Of a stretch of DNA of 64,000 nt, positions 30,361-40,700 are shown piece by piece. The notes under the pieces were generated by a model. It ran no database searches, was not told the DNA's origin, and was given only the letters and a program-made list of their open reading frames with translations. The stretch is from Pseudomonas lurida (GTDB lineage: Bacteria; Pseudomonadota; Gammaproteobacteria; Pseudomonadales; Pseudomonadaceae): assembly GCF_013522705.1 (NCBI RefSeq), contig NZ_JAAMRE010000004.1:124001-188000 (forward strand), read 5' to 3'. The position numbers and the translations under genes were made by a program. Position 1 is the first letter of the stretch; the number at the start of each line of letters is the position of its first letter.

Positions 30361-31773
30361 TTAGCGCGGCCCAGACACCACCAGCATTTGGCCTGGCTTC
30401 AGCGCCTGGCCGGTGCGTGGGTTCCAGCGCTTGAGATGTTGCATCTCGACGTTGAAGCGCTTGGCGACGATGTACAGAGAGTCGCCTTTCTTGACCTTGT
30501 ACTGCACCGGCTTTTTGCTGTCGGCCTTGGCCACCACCTTGCGCGTGTCCTGCATCACCAGGGTCTGGCCGACTTTGAGCGCCTGACCGTTGAGCTGGTT
30601 CCAGCGCTGCAGGTCATGCACGTCGACCTTGTTGGCCTTGGCGATCAGCGTCAGGTTGTCGCCGCTGCGGACCTTGTAGCTGCGGGTACGCCCGGCCACA
30701 CGTGCGGTTTCAACTTCGTCGAATACCTGCTTTTTCGGGCGCATCGCCAGCAATTCTTCAGGCTTCATCGTCGACAGGGTGCTGGTGAGCAGTTGTGCCT
30801 TGGAACTTGGCACCAACAGATGCTGCGGGCCGTCGAGGGTGGTGCGTTGCTTGAGTGCCGGGTTGAGCTGGAACAGTTCGTCTTCGTCGATTTCAGCCAG
30901 GGCGGCGACCCGGGACAGGTCCATGCTCTGCTTGACTTCCACCACTTCGAAATACGGTGTGTTGGCAATCGGGTTCAGGTTGACGCCATACGCCTCGGGC
31001 GCCAGTACCACTTGGGACAGTGCCAGGAACTTGGGCACGTAGTCCTTGGTTTCCTGGGGCAGGGGCAGGTTCCAGTAGTCCGTGGGCAGGCCGAGCTTCT
31101 CGTTGCGCTCGATGGCCCGGCTGACGGTGCCTTCGCCGGCGTTGTAGGCGGCCAGGGCCAGTAGCCAGTCGCCGTTGAACATGTCGTGCAGGCGGGTCAG
31201 GTAGTCCAGGGCGGCGGTGGTGGAGGCGGTGATGTCCCGGCGGCCATCGTAGGCGCGGGTCTGGCGCAGGTTGAAGTAGCGCCCGGTGGAGGGAATGAAC
31301 TGCCACAGGCCGACAGCATCGCTGCGCGAGTAGGCCATCGGGTTGTAGGCACTTTCGATCACCGGCAGCAACGCCAGCTCCAGCGGCATGTTGCGTTCTT
31401 CAAGACGTTCGACGATGTAATGAATGTAGAGGCTGCCGCGTTCGCCGGCGCTTTCGAGAAAGGAGGGGTTGCTGGCGAACCACAGGCGCTGTTGCTCGAT
31501 GCGCGGGTTGACGCCCAGGCCTTCCTGCAATTGAAAGCCCCGGCGCATGCGTTCCCACACGTCCTGGGGCACTTCGGGGCTGGGTTTCTCGGAGAGCCAG
31601 ATGGGCTTTTGCTTGATCTTGGCGGCAAGGTTGGGTTTGGGTTGCACGGTGGATTGTGCGGCGTAATTCGTCGATTGGCAGCCCGCCAATGTGGCGGACA
31701 CAGCCACCGCCACAGCTTGAGCCAGGCGGGTCAATGCGTCTGAATGGTTGGATTTACGAATAGATGACGACAT
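30361..31773 (-). CDS. mltD: Membrane-bound lytic murein transglycosylase D
   Basis: A 470-residue outer-membrane lipoprotein that cleaves peptidoglycan glycan strands. The lipobox LAGC ends at Cys32. The SLT catalytic domain (about 110-260) contains the Glu of LPVIESAYNP and the segments AVGLWQFIPSTGR and ALAAYNAGEG. Two C-terminal LysM repeats (YKVRSGDNLTLIA..., YKVKKGDSLYIVA...) bind the wall. Start at MSSSIRKSN; a TTG eight codons upstream is less likely. gloB lies upstream on the same strand. Confidence 0.93.
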   Translation of the reverse strand: MSSSIRKSNHSDALTRLAQAVAVAVSATLAGCQSTNYAAQSTVQPKPNLAAKIKQKPIWLSEKPSPEVPQDVWERMRRGFQLQEGLGVNPRIEQQRLWFASNPSFLESAGERGSLYIHYIVERLEERNMPLELALLPVIESAYNPMAYSRSDAVGLWQFIPSTGRYFNLRQTRAYDGRRDITASTTAALDYLTRLHDMFNGDWLLALAAYNAGEGTVSRAIERNEKLGLPTDYWNLPLPQETKDYVPKFLALSQVVLAPEAYGVNLNPIANTPYFEVVEVKQSMDLSRVAALAEIDEDELFQLNPALKQRTTLDGPQHLLVPSSKAQLLTSTLSTMKPEELLAMRPKKQVFDEVETARVAGRTRSYKVRSGDNLTLIAKANKVDVHDLQRWNQLNGQALKVGQTLVMQDTRKVVAKADSKKPVQYKVKKGDSLYIVAKRFNVEMQHLKRWNPRTGQALKPGQMLVVSGPR

Positions 31774-31871
31774 TGGCTGGAAGTAAGTTCCGGGCAAAAA
31801 TGTCGGGCGATTCTAGAAAGCACTTGGGTTGCGGTCAACCATTCAGAAATTGCGTATCAGATTGCATCGAC

Positions 31872-32639
31872 TTAGAACTTATCTTTCCATGCCCTCAGGC
31901 TGGCAAATACCTCGGCCCCAGAGCGGTTGTCGCGTCCGTTCCGTTCGTCCGCTTTTTGTTTAACGGATGTTTCAGCGGTGCGCAGAAACGGATTGGTGCG
32001 CTTTTCCAGGGCCAGGTTGGACGGCAGCGTCATCTCGCCGCGGGCGCGCCGTTGGCGGACCTCTTCCACCCGTTCGGCAATGTCGGCGTTGTGCGGCTCT
32101 ACCGCCTGGGCGAATGTGAGATTGCTTTGGGTGTATTCGTGGGTGCAATACACCTGCGTGTCATCGGGCAGGGCGGCCAGGCGCTGCAGCGAGGCGTGCA
32201 TCTGCTCGGGCGTGCCTTCGAACAGGCGGCCGCAGCCGGCGGCAAACAGGGTATCGCCGCAGAACAGCATGCCCCGATGGTAGTAGGCGATATGGCCGAG
32301 CGTGTGGCCGGGTACGGTGTATACATCGAAATCCAGGCCCAGCGCGGTGATGCGGGCATTGTCCTTGAGGGCGACGTCCCGGCCTGGGATGGTTTCGTCC
32401 GCCGGCCCGTAGACCTTGGCGTTCGTTGCACTTTTCAACTGCTCGACACCGCCGACATGGTCGTGGTGGTGATGCGTGATGAGAATGTCGCTGAGGCTCC
32501 ATTCCGGGTTTTGCCTGAGCCAGGCCAGCACCGGCGCGGCATCGCCGGGATCGACCACGGCGCAACGCTGGGTATCCGGGTCTTGTAACAACCAGATGTA
32601 GTTATCGGTGAAGGCGGGCAGGGCACTGATCTGTATCAT
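31872..32639 (-). CDS. gloB: Hydroxyacylglutathione hydrolase (glyoxalase II)
   Basis: A 255-residue metallo-beta-lactamase-fold enzyme hydrolysing S-lactoylglutathione in methylglyoxal detoxification. The metal motif [10 protein letters not shown], then GHTLGH and the [13 protein letters not shown] segment are present, and the C-terminal part has the usual glutathione-binding basic residues. Start [16 protein letters not shown] is the family N-terminus. It is divergent from the methyltransferase gene at 32705. Confidence 0.94.
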   Translation of the reverse strand: MIQISALPAFTDNYIWLLQDPDTQRCAVVDPGDAAPVLAWLRQNPEWSLSDILITHHHHDHVGGVEQLKSATNAKVYGPADETIPGRDVALKDNARITALGLDFDVYTVPGHTLGHIAYYHRGMLFCGDTLFAAGCGRLFEGTPEQMHASLQRLAALPDDTQVYCTHEYTQSNLTFAQAVEPHNADIAERVEEVRQRRARGEMTLPSNLALEKRTNPFLRTAETSVKQKADERNGRDNRSGAEVFASLRAWKDKF

Positions 32640-32704
32640 TCTTCGATTCGCCAAGCTGAACACATTGGTGCATCTTAGAACGTCCAGGCGAGTTGGAGAA
32701 TGCA

Positions 32705-33463
32705 ATGACTGATAAAGCGTTCGCCCAGGCCGATCCCGAGTGGCTGGCCTTGATCGGTGCAGCCCGCGAATGGTTGTCCGGGCCGATCGGGCAATTTCTG
32801 CTGGACGAAGAGCGGCGCATGCTCGAAGACGAGCTGGGCCGGTTCTTCGGTGGTTACCTGGTGCATTACGGGCCGTCGGCCCAGACGCCGCCCGCCGCGC
32901 CGCAAGTGCAGCGCAATGTGCGCCTGGGCGCACCGTTGCCCGGGGTGGAGATCGTGTGCGAGGAGCAGGCGTGGCCGTTGAGCGAGCACGCTGCCGATGT
33001 GGTGGTGCTGCAGCACGGCCTGGATTTCTGCCTGTCGCCCCATGGTCTGCTGCGTGAAGCGGCCAGCAGCGTGCGCCCGGGTGGCCATTTGCTGATTGTC
33101 GGGATCAACCCCTGGAGCAGTTGGGGCCTGCGTCATGTATTCGCCCACGACGGCCTGCGCCAGGCGCGCTGCATCGCGCCGTCGCGAGTGGGGGACTGGC
33201 TGAACCTGCTGGGCTTTGCGCTGGAGAAACGCCGCTTCGGGTGCTATCGTCCGCCGCTTGCCTCGGCCAAATGGCAGACGCGCCTGGCGGGTTGGGAGCG
33301 CAGGGCGGGTGCCTGGCAACTGTCGGGCGGCGGCTTCTATCTATTGGTGGCGCGCAAGATCGCCGTCGGGTTGCGACCGGTACGCCAGGCGCGCCGCGAA
33401 CCCATCGGCAAGCTGGTGCCGATGCCGATGGCCAAGGTCAACCGCAAGCAAAGCCAAGCGTAA
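32705..33463 (+). CDS. Class I SAM-dependent methyltransferase (conserved next to gloB/rnhA)
   Basis: A 252-residue protein whose core [31 protein letters not shown] followed by [15 protein letters not shown] fits a methyltransferase_11 fold, but the first glycine-rich SAM loop is poor. It is a widespread proteobacterial neighbour of rnhA and gloB with no assigned substrate. ATG 32705 has GGAG at 32695-32698. rnhA starts 30 bases after the stop. Confidence 0.78.
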   Translation: MTDKAFAQADPEWLALIGAAREWLSGPIGQFLLDEERRMLEDELGRFFGGYLVHYGPSAQTPPAAPQVQRNVRLGAPLPGVEIVCEEQAWPLSEHAADVVVLQHGLDFCLSPHGLLREAASSVRPGGHLLIVGINPWSSWGLRHVFAHDGLRQARCIAPSRVGDWLNLLGFALEKRRFGCYRPPLASAKWQTRLAGWERRAGAWQLSGGGFYLLVARKIAVGLRPVRQARREPIGKLVPMPMAKVNRKQSQA

Positions 33464-33493
33464 AACTTCTTTTGATTTCAGACCGAGCAACCG

Positions 33494-33946
33494 ATGACCG
33501 ATAGCGTAGAACTCTTCACCGATGGCGCCTGCAAAGGCAACCCGGGCCCTGGCGGCTGGGGCGCCTTGCTGGTGTGCAAGGGCGTCGAGAAGGAATTGTG
33601 GGGCGGCGAAGCCAACACCACCAACAATCGCATGGAGCTGATGGGCGCAATACGCGGCCTGGAAGAGCTCAAGCGCCGTTGCAACGTACTGCTGGTGACC
33701 GACTCTCAATACGTGATGAAGGGCATCAACGAGTGGATGGTCAACTGGAAGAAGCGCGGCTGGAAAACCGCGGCCAAGGAACCGGTTAAAAACGCCGACC
33801 TGTGGCAATTGCTCGATGAGCAATGCAATCGCCATGACATCACCTGGAAGTGGGTGCGCGGTCACATCGGCCACCCTGGCAACGAACGCGCCGATCAATT
33901 GGCCAACCGTGGCGTCGACGAAGTGCGCGGCTACAAGCAGGGCTGA
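33494..33946 (+). CDS. rnhA: Ribonuclease HI
   Basis: A 150-residue nuclease that removes RNA from RNA-DNA hybrids. All catalytic residues are at the E. coli positions: D10 in [17 protein letters not shown]48 in NNRMEL, D70 in VTDSQY, and D134 in GNERADQLA with His124 in [13 protein letters not shown]. The basic handle region WKKRGWKTA is intact. It lies upstream of dnaQ on the same strand, the classical rnhA-dnaQ neighbourhood. Confidence 0.97.
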   Translation: MTDSVELFTDGACKGNPGPGGWGALLVCKGVEKELWGGEANTTNNRMELMGAIRGLEELKRRCNVLLVTDSQYVMKGINEWMVNWKKRGWKTAAKEPVKNADLWQLLDEQCNRHDITWKWVRGHIGHPGNERADQLANRGVDEVRGYKQG

Positions 33947-34010
33947 TGCCGGGCGACGTGTTAAGATCGCGCGCTTTGAACTACACCACACCGTTGAGAG
34001 CTGAACCCTG

Positions 34011-34757
34011 ATGGCCATCCGATCCGTTGTACTCGATACCGAAACCACCGGCATGCCGGTGACCGATGGTCACCGGATCATTGAAATCGGCTGCGTCGAA
34101 CTCATGGGTCGCCGCCTCACCGGCCGTCACTTCCACGTGTACCTGCAACCGGACCGTGACAGCGATGAAGGCGCGATTGCCGTTCACGGTATTACCGACG
34201 AATTTCTCAAGGGCAAGCCGCGTTTCGCCGAAGTGGCCGATGAGTTCTTCGAGTTCATCAACGGCGCCCAACTGATCATCCACAACGCGGCGTTCGACGT
34301 CGGCTTCATCAACAACGAATTCGCCCTGATGGGGCAGACCGACCGCGCTGATATCTCCAAGCACTGCTCGATCCTCGACACCCTGATGATGGCGCGCGAG
34401 CGTCACCCGGGCCAGCGCAACAGCCTCGATGCCTTGTGCAAACGCTATGGCGTCGACAACTCCGGCCGTGAACTCCACGGCGCCTTGCTTGACTCCGAGA
34501 TTCTCGCCGACGTTTACCTGACCATGACCGGCGGGCAAACCAGCCTGTCCCTGGCCGGTAATGCGTCCGATGGCGCCGGCTCGGCCGAAGGCTCGGGCAA
34601 TCGCGCTTCGGAAATCCGCCGCCTGCCGGCCGACCGCAGACCCACGACCATTATCCGCGCCAGCGAGCAGGACCTGGCCGAGCATGCGGCACGGCTGGAA
34701 GCGATTGCCAAGTCGGCGGGTGCGCCCGCGTTGTGGACCCAGCTGACCCAACAGTAA
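34011..34757 (+). CDS. dnaQ: DNA polymerase III epsilon subunit
   Basis: The 248-residue proofreading 3'-5' exonuclease of the replicase. Exo I is VLDTETTG (D9, E11), Exo II is HNAAFDVGFIN, and Exo III is near HGALLDSEILADVYL. The C-terminal tail (about 190-248) should bind the alpha subunit. It begins 64 bases after rnhA. Confidence 0.96.
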   Translation: MAIRSVVLDTETTGMPVTDGHRIIEIGCVELMGRRLTGRHFHVYLQPDRDSDEGAIAVHGITDEFLKGKPRFAEVADEFFEFINGAQLIIHNAAFDVGFINNEFALMGQTDRADISKHCSILDTLMMARERHPGQRNSLDALCKRYGVDNSGRELHGALLDSEILADVYLTMTGGQTSLSLAGNASDGAGSAEGSGNRASEIRRLPADRRPTTIIRASEQDLAEHAARLEAIAKSAGAPALWTQLTQQ

Positions 34758-34758
34758 T

Positions 34759-34786
34759 GCGGGAGGGGCTCGCTCCCTTCCACTGT
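34759..34786. repeat. Degenerate single REP
   Basis: GCGGGAGGGGCTCGCTCCC followed by TTCCACTGT immediately after the dnaQ stop resembles half of a REP with an imperfect stem. It can form a hairpin (GGGAG/CTCCC) and may act as a transcript end. Confidence 0.6.
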
Positions 34787-34875
34787 TGATCGCCCTGGCC
34801 GCCAAAATCTTCATTCGCCACATCCGCTCCCAGCTTCTACCCTTGAGTGCATAGCCCTCAGGACTACAAGCCCTC

Positions 34876-37131
34876 ATGTACAAAGACCTGAAGTTCCCCA
34901 TCCTTATCGTGCACCGCGACATCAAGGCCGACACCGTTGCCGGTGACCGGGTCAGGGGAATCGCCCAGGAGTTGGAACAGGAGGGCTTCAGTATTTTCTC
35001 CGCCGTGGACTACGCCGAAGGCCGGCTGGTGGCGTCTACCCATCACGGCCTGGCGTGCATGCTGATCGCCGCCGAGGGTGCCGGAGAAAACACTCACCTG
35101 CTGCAAAATATGGTGGAACTGATCCGCCTGGCACGGCTGCGCGCGCCGAACCTGCCGATCTTCGCCCTGGGCGAGCAGGTCACCCTGGAGAACGCCCCGG
35201 CCGATGCCATGAGCGAACTCAACCAACTGCGCGGCATTCTTTACCTGTTCGAAGACACCGTGCCGTTTCTGGCCCGCCAGGTGGCCCGCGCGGCGCGCAC
35301 GTACCTGGATGGCCTGTTGCCGCCGTTCTTCAAGGCCCTGGTACAACACACCGCCGATTCCAACTATTCCTGGCACACCCCTGGTCATGGCGGCGGCGTG
35401 GCTTATCGTAAAAGCCCGGTCGGGCAAGCGTTCCATCAATTTTTCGGGGAAAACACCCTGCGCTCGGACCTGTCGGTCTCGGTACCCGAACTGGGCTCGC
35501 TGCTCGACCATACCGGCCCGCTGGCCGAAGCCGAGGCCCGCGCCGCGCGCAATTTTGGCGCCGACCATACCTTTTTTGTGATCAACGGCACCTCCACCGC
35601 CAACAAGATCGTCTGGCATTCCATGGTGGGGCGCGATGACCTGGTCCTGGTGGATCGCAACTGCCACAAGTCAGTGTTGCATTCGATCATCATGACCGGC
35701 GCCATCCCGTTGTACCTGTGCCCGGAACGCAATGAGCTGGGGATCATCGGCCCGATTCCACTCAGCGAGTTCAGCCCCGAGTCGATCCGCGCCAAGATCG
35801 ATGCCAGCCCGTTGACCCGTGGCAGGCCCGCCAAGGTGAAGCTGGCGGTGGTCACCAATTCCACCTACGACGGCCTGTGCTACAACGCTGAGCTGATCAA
35901 ACAACAACTGGGCAGCAGCGTCGAGGTGCTGCATTTTGACGAAGCCTGGTACGCCTATGCGGCGTTTCACGAGTTTTTCGCCGGGCGTTATGGCATGGGC
36001 ACCTCTCGCACCAAAGACAGCCCCCTGGTGTTCAGTACCCATTCAACCCACAAGCTGCTGGCGGCGTTCAGCCAGGCATCGATGATCCACGTGCAGGACG
36101 GTGGTGCCCGGCAACTGGACCGTGACCGTTTCAATGAAGCGTTCATGATGCATATCTCCACCTCGCCGCAATACAGCATTATCGCCTCGCTGGACGTCGC
36201 CTCGGCCATGATGGAAGGCCCTGCCGGTCGCTCGCTGCTGCAGGAAATGTTCGACGAAGCCCTGAGCTTTCGTCGCGCCCTGGCCAACCTGCGCCAGCAT
36301 CTGCCTGCAGAAGACTGGTGGTTTTCCATCTGGCAGCCGCCGTCGGTGGCCGGCATCGACCGTGTTGCCACGGCGGATTGGCTGCTGCACCCGCAGGATG
36401 ACTGGCATGGGTTTGGCGACGTGGCCGAAGACTACGTACTGCTTGACCCGATCAAAGTCACCCTGGTCATGCCCGGCCTCTCGGCCGGCGGCGCGTTGAG
36501 CGACTGCGGGATTCCCGCCGCGGTGGTCAGCAAGTTCCTTTGGGAGCGTGGGCTGGTGGTGGAGAAGACCGGGCTGTATTCCTTTCTTGTGCTGTTTTCC
36601 ATGGGCATCACCAAAGGCAAATGGAGTACCTTGCTCACCGAGCTTTTGGAGTTCAAGCGCAACTACGACGCCAATGTCAGCCTGGCCAGTTGCCTGCCCT
36701 CGGTATTTGCCCAGGGGCCGGTGCGTTATCAGGGCCTGGGGTTGCGCGACCTCTGCAATCAACTGCACAGTTGCTACCGCAGCAACGCCACGGCCAGGCA
36801 CCTCAAGCGCATGTACACGGTGTTGCCGGAAATCGCCATGAAACCGGCCGACGCCTACGACCAATTGGTACGGGGCGAAGTCGAGGCCGTTTCCATCGAT
36901 GCCTTGCCAGGGCGCGTTGCAGCCGTGATGCTGGTGCCTTATCCGCCGGGCATTCCGTTGATCATGCCGGGCGAGCGTTTCACCGAGTCGACGCGTTCTA
37001 TCATCGACTATCTGGCTTTTGCTCGAACATTCGATAGCAGCTTCCCAGGTTTTGTCGCGGATGTTCACGGGTTACAACACGAAGACGACGGCAGTGGTCG
37101 TTGTTACACCGTCGATTGCATCAAGGGTTAA
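34876..37131 (+). CDS. ldcA: Orn/Lys/Arg decarboxylase, LdcA-like lysine decarboxylase
   Basis: A 751-residue PLP enzyme of fold type I, the large bacterial decarboxylase class: N-terminal wing (1-130), PLP domain with HTPGHGGG near 173 and the lysine Schiff-base site STHSTHK (K393), then the C-terminal domain ending LQHEDDGSGRCYTVDCIKG. In P. aeruginosa the syntenic gene (PA1818) encodes lysine decarboxylase LdcA, giving cadaverine. Ornithine or arginine activity cannot be excluded by sequence. It is tightly followed by a GNAT gene. Confidence 0.88.
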   Translation: MYKDLKFPILIVHRDIKADTVAGDRVRGIAQELEQEGFSIFSAVDYAEGRLVASTHHGLACMLIAAEGAGENTHLLQNMVELIRLARLRAPNLPIFALGEQVTLENAPADAMSELNQLRGILYLFEDTVPFLARQVARAARTYLDGLLPPFFKALVQHTADSNYSWHTPGHGGGVAYRKSPVGQAFHQFFGENTLRSDLSVSVPELGSLLDHTGPLAEAEARAARNFGADHTFFVINGTSTANKIVWHSMVGRDDLVLVDRNCHKSVLHSIIMTGAIPLYLCPERNELGIIGPIPLSEFSPESIRAKIDASPLTRGRPAKVKLAVVTNSTYDGLCYNAELIKQQLGSSVEVLHFDEAWYAYAAFHEFFAGRYGMGTSRTKDSPLVFSTHSTHKLLAAFSQASMIHVQDGGARQLDRDRFNEAFMMHISTSPQYSIIASLDVASAMMEGPAGRSLLQEMFDEALSFRRALANLRQHLPAEDWWFSIWQPPSVAGIDRVATADWLLHPQDDWHGFGDVAEDYVLLDPIKVTLVMPGLSAGGALSDCGIPAAVVSKFLWERGLVVEKTGLYSFLVLFSMGITKGKWSTLLTELLEFKRNYDANVSLASCLPSVFAQGPVRYQGLGLRDLCNQLHSCYRSNATARHLKRMYTVLPEIAMKPADAYDQLVRGEVEAVSIDALPGRVAAVMLVPYPPGIPLIMPGERFTESTRSIIDYLAFARTFDSSFPGFVADVHGLQHEDDGSGRCYTVDCIKG

Positions 37132-37139
37132 GGATGGTT

Positions 37140-37721
37140 ATGCAAGCTGTAATGAACCCGAAGTACCCAGGGCTCAGTGTGCGGGTCGCCGACGCAGGTT
37201 TTGATGCGTATGTGTGGGGCAATGACTTCAGTTTCGAGGTCAGCGCCTACGGCATACCGGAGATGGGCAAACGCGTGGACCAATGGTCGGTGGAGCGCAT
37301 CCTGCCGTATCGCAAGTGCTACGGCATCGACCCGGAAGAGTTCGCCAGTTTCCGCGATGCTCCCGACAGTGCAATTTTCATGGCCTATCTGGACGATGAG
37401 CCGGTAGGGCACATTGTAGTGAGCACCAATTGGAACGGCTTTGCCCATGTCGACGAGCTGGCGGTGGCCTTGCATGCGCGTCGACACGGGGTGGCCAAGG
37501 CGCTGCTGGATGTCGCGCAGTTTTGGAGCCGCAAGAAAAGCCTGCCGGGCATGATGCTCGAAACCCAGAACAACAACCTCGGCGCCTGCCGCCTGTATGA
37601 ACGCTGCGGTTATGTCATGGGTGGAATCGACCACCTGCGCTATCGCGGCATCGATCCGCAGACCCGCGAAGTGGCGATTTTCTGGTACCGGTTGTTCAAG
37701 ACCGAACGGGACGCGAGCTGA
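37140..37721 (+). CDS. GNAT-family N-acetyltransferase
   Basis: A 193-residue acetyltransferase with the acetyl-CoA loop in ELAVALHARRHGVAKALLD and the following LETQNNNLGACRLYERCGYVMGG. AAGG at 37130-37133 overlaps the ldcA stop and gives ATG 37140 good spacing; ATG 37134 is a close alternative. Coupling to ldcA suggests a polyamine or related amine as substrate, but this is inference. Confidence 0.82.
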   Translation: MQAVMNPKYPGLSVRVADAGFDAYVWGNDFSFEVSAYGIPEMGKRVDQWSVERILPYRKCYGIDPEEFASFRDAPDSAIFMAYLDDEPVGHIVVSTNWNGFAHVDELAVALHARRHGVAKALLDVAQFWSRKKSLPGMMLETQNNNLGACRLYERCGYVMGGIDHLRYRGIDPQTREVAIFWYRLFKTERDAS

Positions 37722-37751
37722 GCCCGCTCCCGTCTTCAAGCCCCGGAGCAG

Positions 37752-40700
37752 TCACGAATCGATCCATGAATGCGCTCCACCGACCTTGATCTGCAGCTGC
37801 TCACGGAACGTCAGGTAGTGTTGCCTGGCCGCTTGTATGCGCTGTTGAAGCCCTTCAGGCGCGCTGATGCCTTTGCTCGCGTAGTACTCAAGGATGTGGT
37901 TTTCCAGGTCGAACACCTTGCCCGGTTGAAGCCGGCCATTGATCTGCTGGGTCTCCTTGTTCACGCCATCGAAACCAATGTCATAAATGTCGGGACGTCG
38001 GGACTTCAGTACGTCGTCAAACAGCGTGGGGCCGACAGTTTCAAAAATCCTGCCTTCATACGCCAGAAACTCCGGGGTGTAGTCGACGGTACCGCTGGCG
38101 TTCCGGGTGGTGGTCGGGCGGCTGGTCTCGAAGTAGGTTTTGTTCAGGGTAAAGCGGCGATTCATCTCGGCGATCATTTCAGCGATGACCGGGTTGTCCG
38201 CTTGGGTGGCGAAGTTGCTGGTATTGAAGAACGGTCGGTAGTGGCTCAGCTTATGGGTCACCGGCCGGCTGACCATCACGTCCGAGTCTCCGGCAGTCAG
38301 GCCCGGTAGGCCCACCGCACCCTGGATCAGGTCATCGGTGTCCAGGTAGATTCCACCGTAGGTATTCATCATCGGATAGCGCGCTACGTCGGACGCGGCG
38401 GCGAGGTTCTTTCCTTGGCCGCGACGGAAATACGCATACATGTCGGTGTTTTGCAGAGATTGAAAAAAGCCTTCTTCCTGCAGGTTTACCACGGTGAGCC
38501 CCGGCGCATCCGCAGCCAACCGGCGCTTGATCGCCTGAAACTGCGCCGGGGTGTCGGCATCGACGTGCACAAGGCTGGTGAAGCCAGGCATCTTCTCGGC
38601 GTTTTTGGCCATGTTGCTCACCATTGCCGCAGGTATATCGCCACCGGCCCAGAAATAGTGGACCTGTCGGGGAATGGCTCTGACGTTTTTCGGCGCCTCC
38701 AATACCGCCGGCGACGGCGCGTCGATAAACCTGAAACTGTGGGCATCCAGCTGCCTGGCCTGTTTCATTTTGGCGAGCGTTCCCAGTTGCCACTTGTTCT
38801 TTGCGCTTCGCCAGAAATACAAGGGTGTTTTGCCGTCCGTATCGACGCCTCCGCGCCATGCGCCGACCTGGCCGTCGAAGCTGACGATATGATTGATGCC
38901 GTTGTAGTTGAGGGTGTACGGATTGGCAGAATTGGTGCGTATTTTTATGTCGTCTATCGGGACGATGTAGGTGTTCTGGTCAAGCTTCCATTTGGGCAAC
39001 GTGTCCGGCTGCCCGCCGAGTAGACGCTGAGCGGTGGCCGAGGGTTCCCAGCCCGCGCCGCCCAAATCCCGGACGGCAATCGAGGCGCTGCCTGCGGTGG
39101 GATGCAGGATCACGCGCTGGCCGTCCTCGAGCCTGGATTGATAGAGCCTGCCGTCGATTTTTACGTACTCTTTATTGCCGGGGCCGGCGTAGACGTTGGC
39201 CTGCAGGCCCTTGACCCGCAGCCCCTCGGGCTCGACCCTGACCTCGTAGTCCAACAGTGACGGCGATTGAAGGACTCTGACGTCTGCGCCAGTCGCCGCG
39301 ACAGCGGGTTGAAAGCGCTCCAGCGGCGCGCCATAGGGCAACCCCTTGACTGCGTCGTAGGCATGCCACTGACCCTTGCGGAACACCGCTGCGCCTTCCA
39401 GGTGCAGATCGCCCGCCCGGTAGCTGCCTACGGCCGCCAGGCCATGCTGCGTGCCGGCCGCCTTGAGCATGTCGTAGCTGCCGCTGGCACCCCTGAGTGC
39501 ATGGATAGCCTGCCGTCCGACGCTGGCGCCGCTGCGCACCAGCGCCCCCGTACGCCTGAGCAGGTCGCCCGTGCCACTCAACGGGTTGAGCGCCTCGGCC
39601 GCGACCGTGCCCAGGAAGCGCGCCGCTTTTGTCGCGCCGGCCACGCTTGTCACACCTTTGGCAAACGCCTTGCCCGCTTGGCCGGCCTTGCCGATTCCCA
39701 GGGTGACCAGGCCGATCGCATCCAGGCCAAGGTCAAGCAGGCCATCGGCAACATGGCCGTGTATGAAATTGACCGTGGCCGACCTGAGGGGGATCAGGTT
39801 AAGTAGGAATTCGCCGACGGCGTCATCGCCGGCGGCGCTCAGGTCGTAGGAATTCATGCCTCTGGCATGGTGGAGCAGGTCGTCGTTATGCAGGTCCAGG
39901 GAACGTGCGAACACCTTGGCGATGTAGTCGGTGCGCGCCGAGTCAAATACCTGTGGCGTGTCCGAAGCGGCGATCGCCTCTCTGGCGTGTTCGGTGTGTT
40001 CATCCTCGAACGGCTTGAAGGCCACGGTTTTATACAAAGTGCTGGCGTGTCTGGTTTCCAGCCCGGCGTAGGGCGGCGAGTACCTTGTCGCCAGGTAATT
40101 ATGTTGGGTAATCGTGCCGGCGCGCGTGTCAATGCGATACACATTGACCTGGCCATTGCGCGTGGTCTTTACATCGAGGGTATGCCCTCGTTTGCTCAGG
40201 GTCTTGGTCGAGAAGTCCAGGCCTATCTTGTATTCGTGGGTATGAAAGAACTCGAGTGCGCCGTACTCGAGGTTTTGTCGATCCTGCGGCGGCAGTGTCG
40301 AGATCAGGTATCGGGTCAGGCCCGCGTGGCCTTTTTCCAGGGTGGCGATGGCCTGCCTGTAACCCTCGGTGAACGCATCGGCTACGGTCAGCTTGCCGCT
40401 GGCGGACTTGTCGCAGAACGCCTGGATGGGAATCTGCGGGTCGTTGGTGACCCAGTGTTCTGCCTTGTCGTGCACCACCGTGTCGCCCTGCATCACGATG
40501 TCCAGCATCGAGTGCTCGCCGGGGAAGCGAGCGGGCCGGCCTTCGCGCAAGCTGGCCTTGACGAGGCTTTGGGCCCTGAAAACGCTGTCGGCGACCCCGG
40601 GAAACTGCGCCCTGAGCAGCTCCAGCGCCATCGCTTCGCGCTCTGGAACAGGCGTTGCAAGGGCGATGGCCGTGGCCTGCAGGTGCTCCTGCCTGGTGAT

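Noticed and set aside
31774..31797. Earlier TTG start for mltD
   Set aside because: The lipoprotein N-terminus MSSSIRKSN fits the family and the upstream TTG has no SD.
34758..34875. A gene between dnaQ and ldcA
   Set aside because: Only a degenerate REP and leader sequence; no frame with a start and SD.
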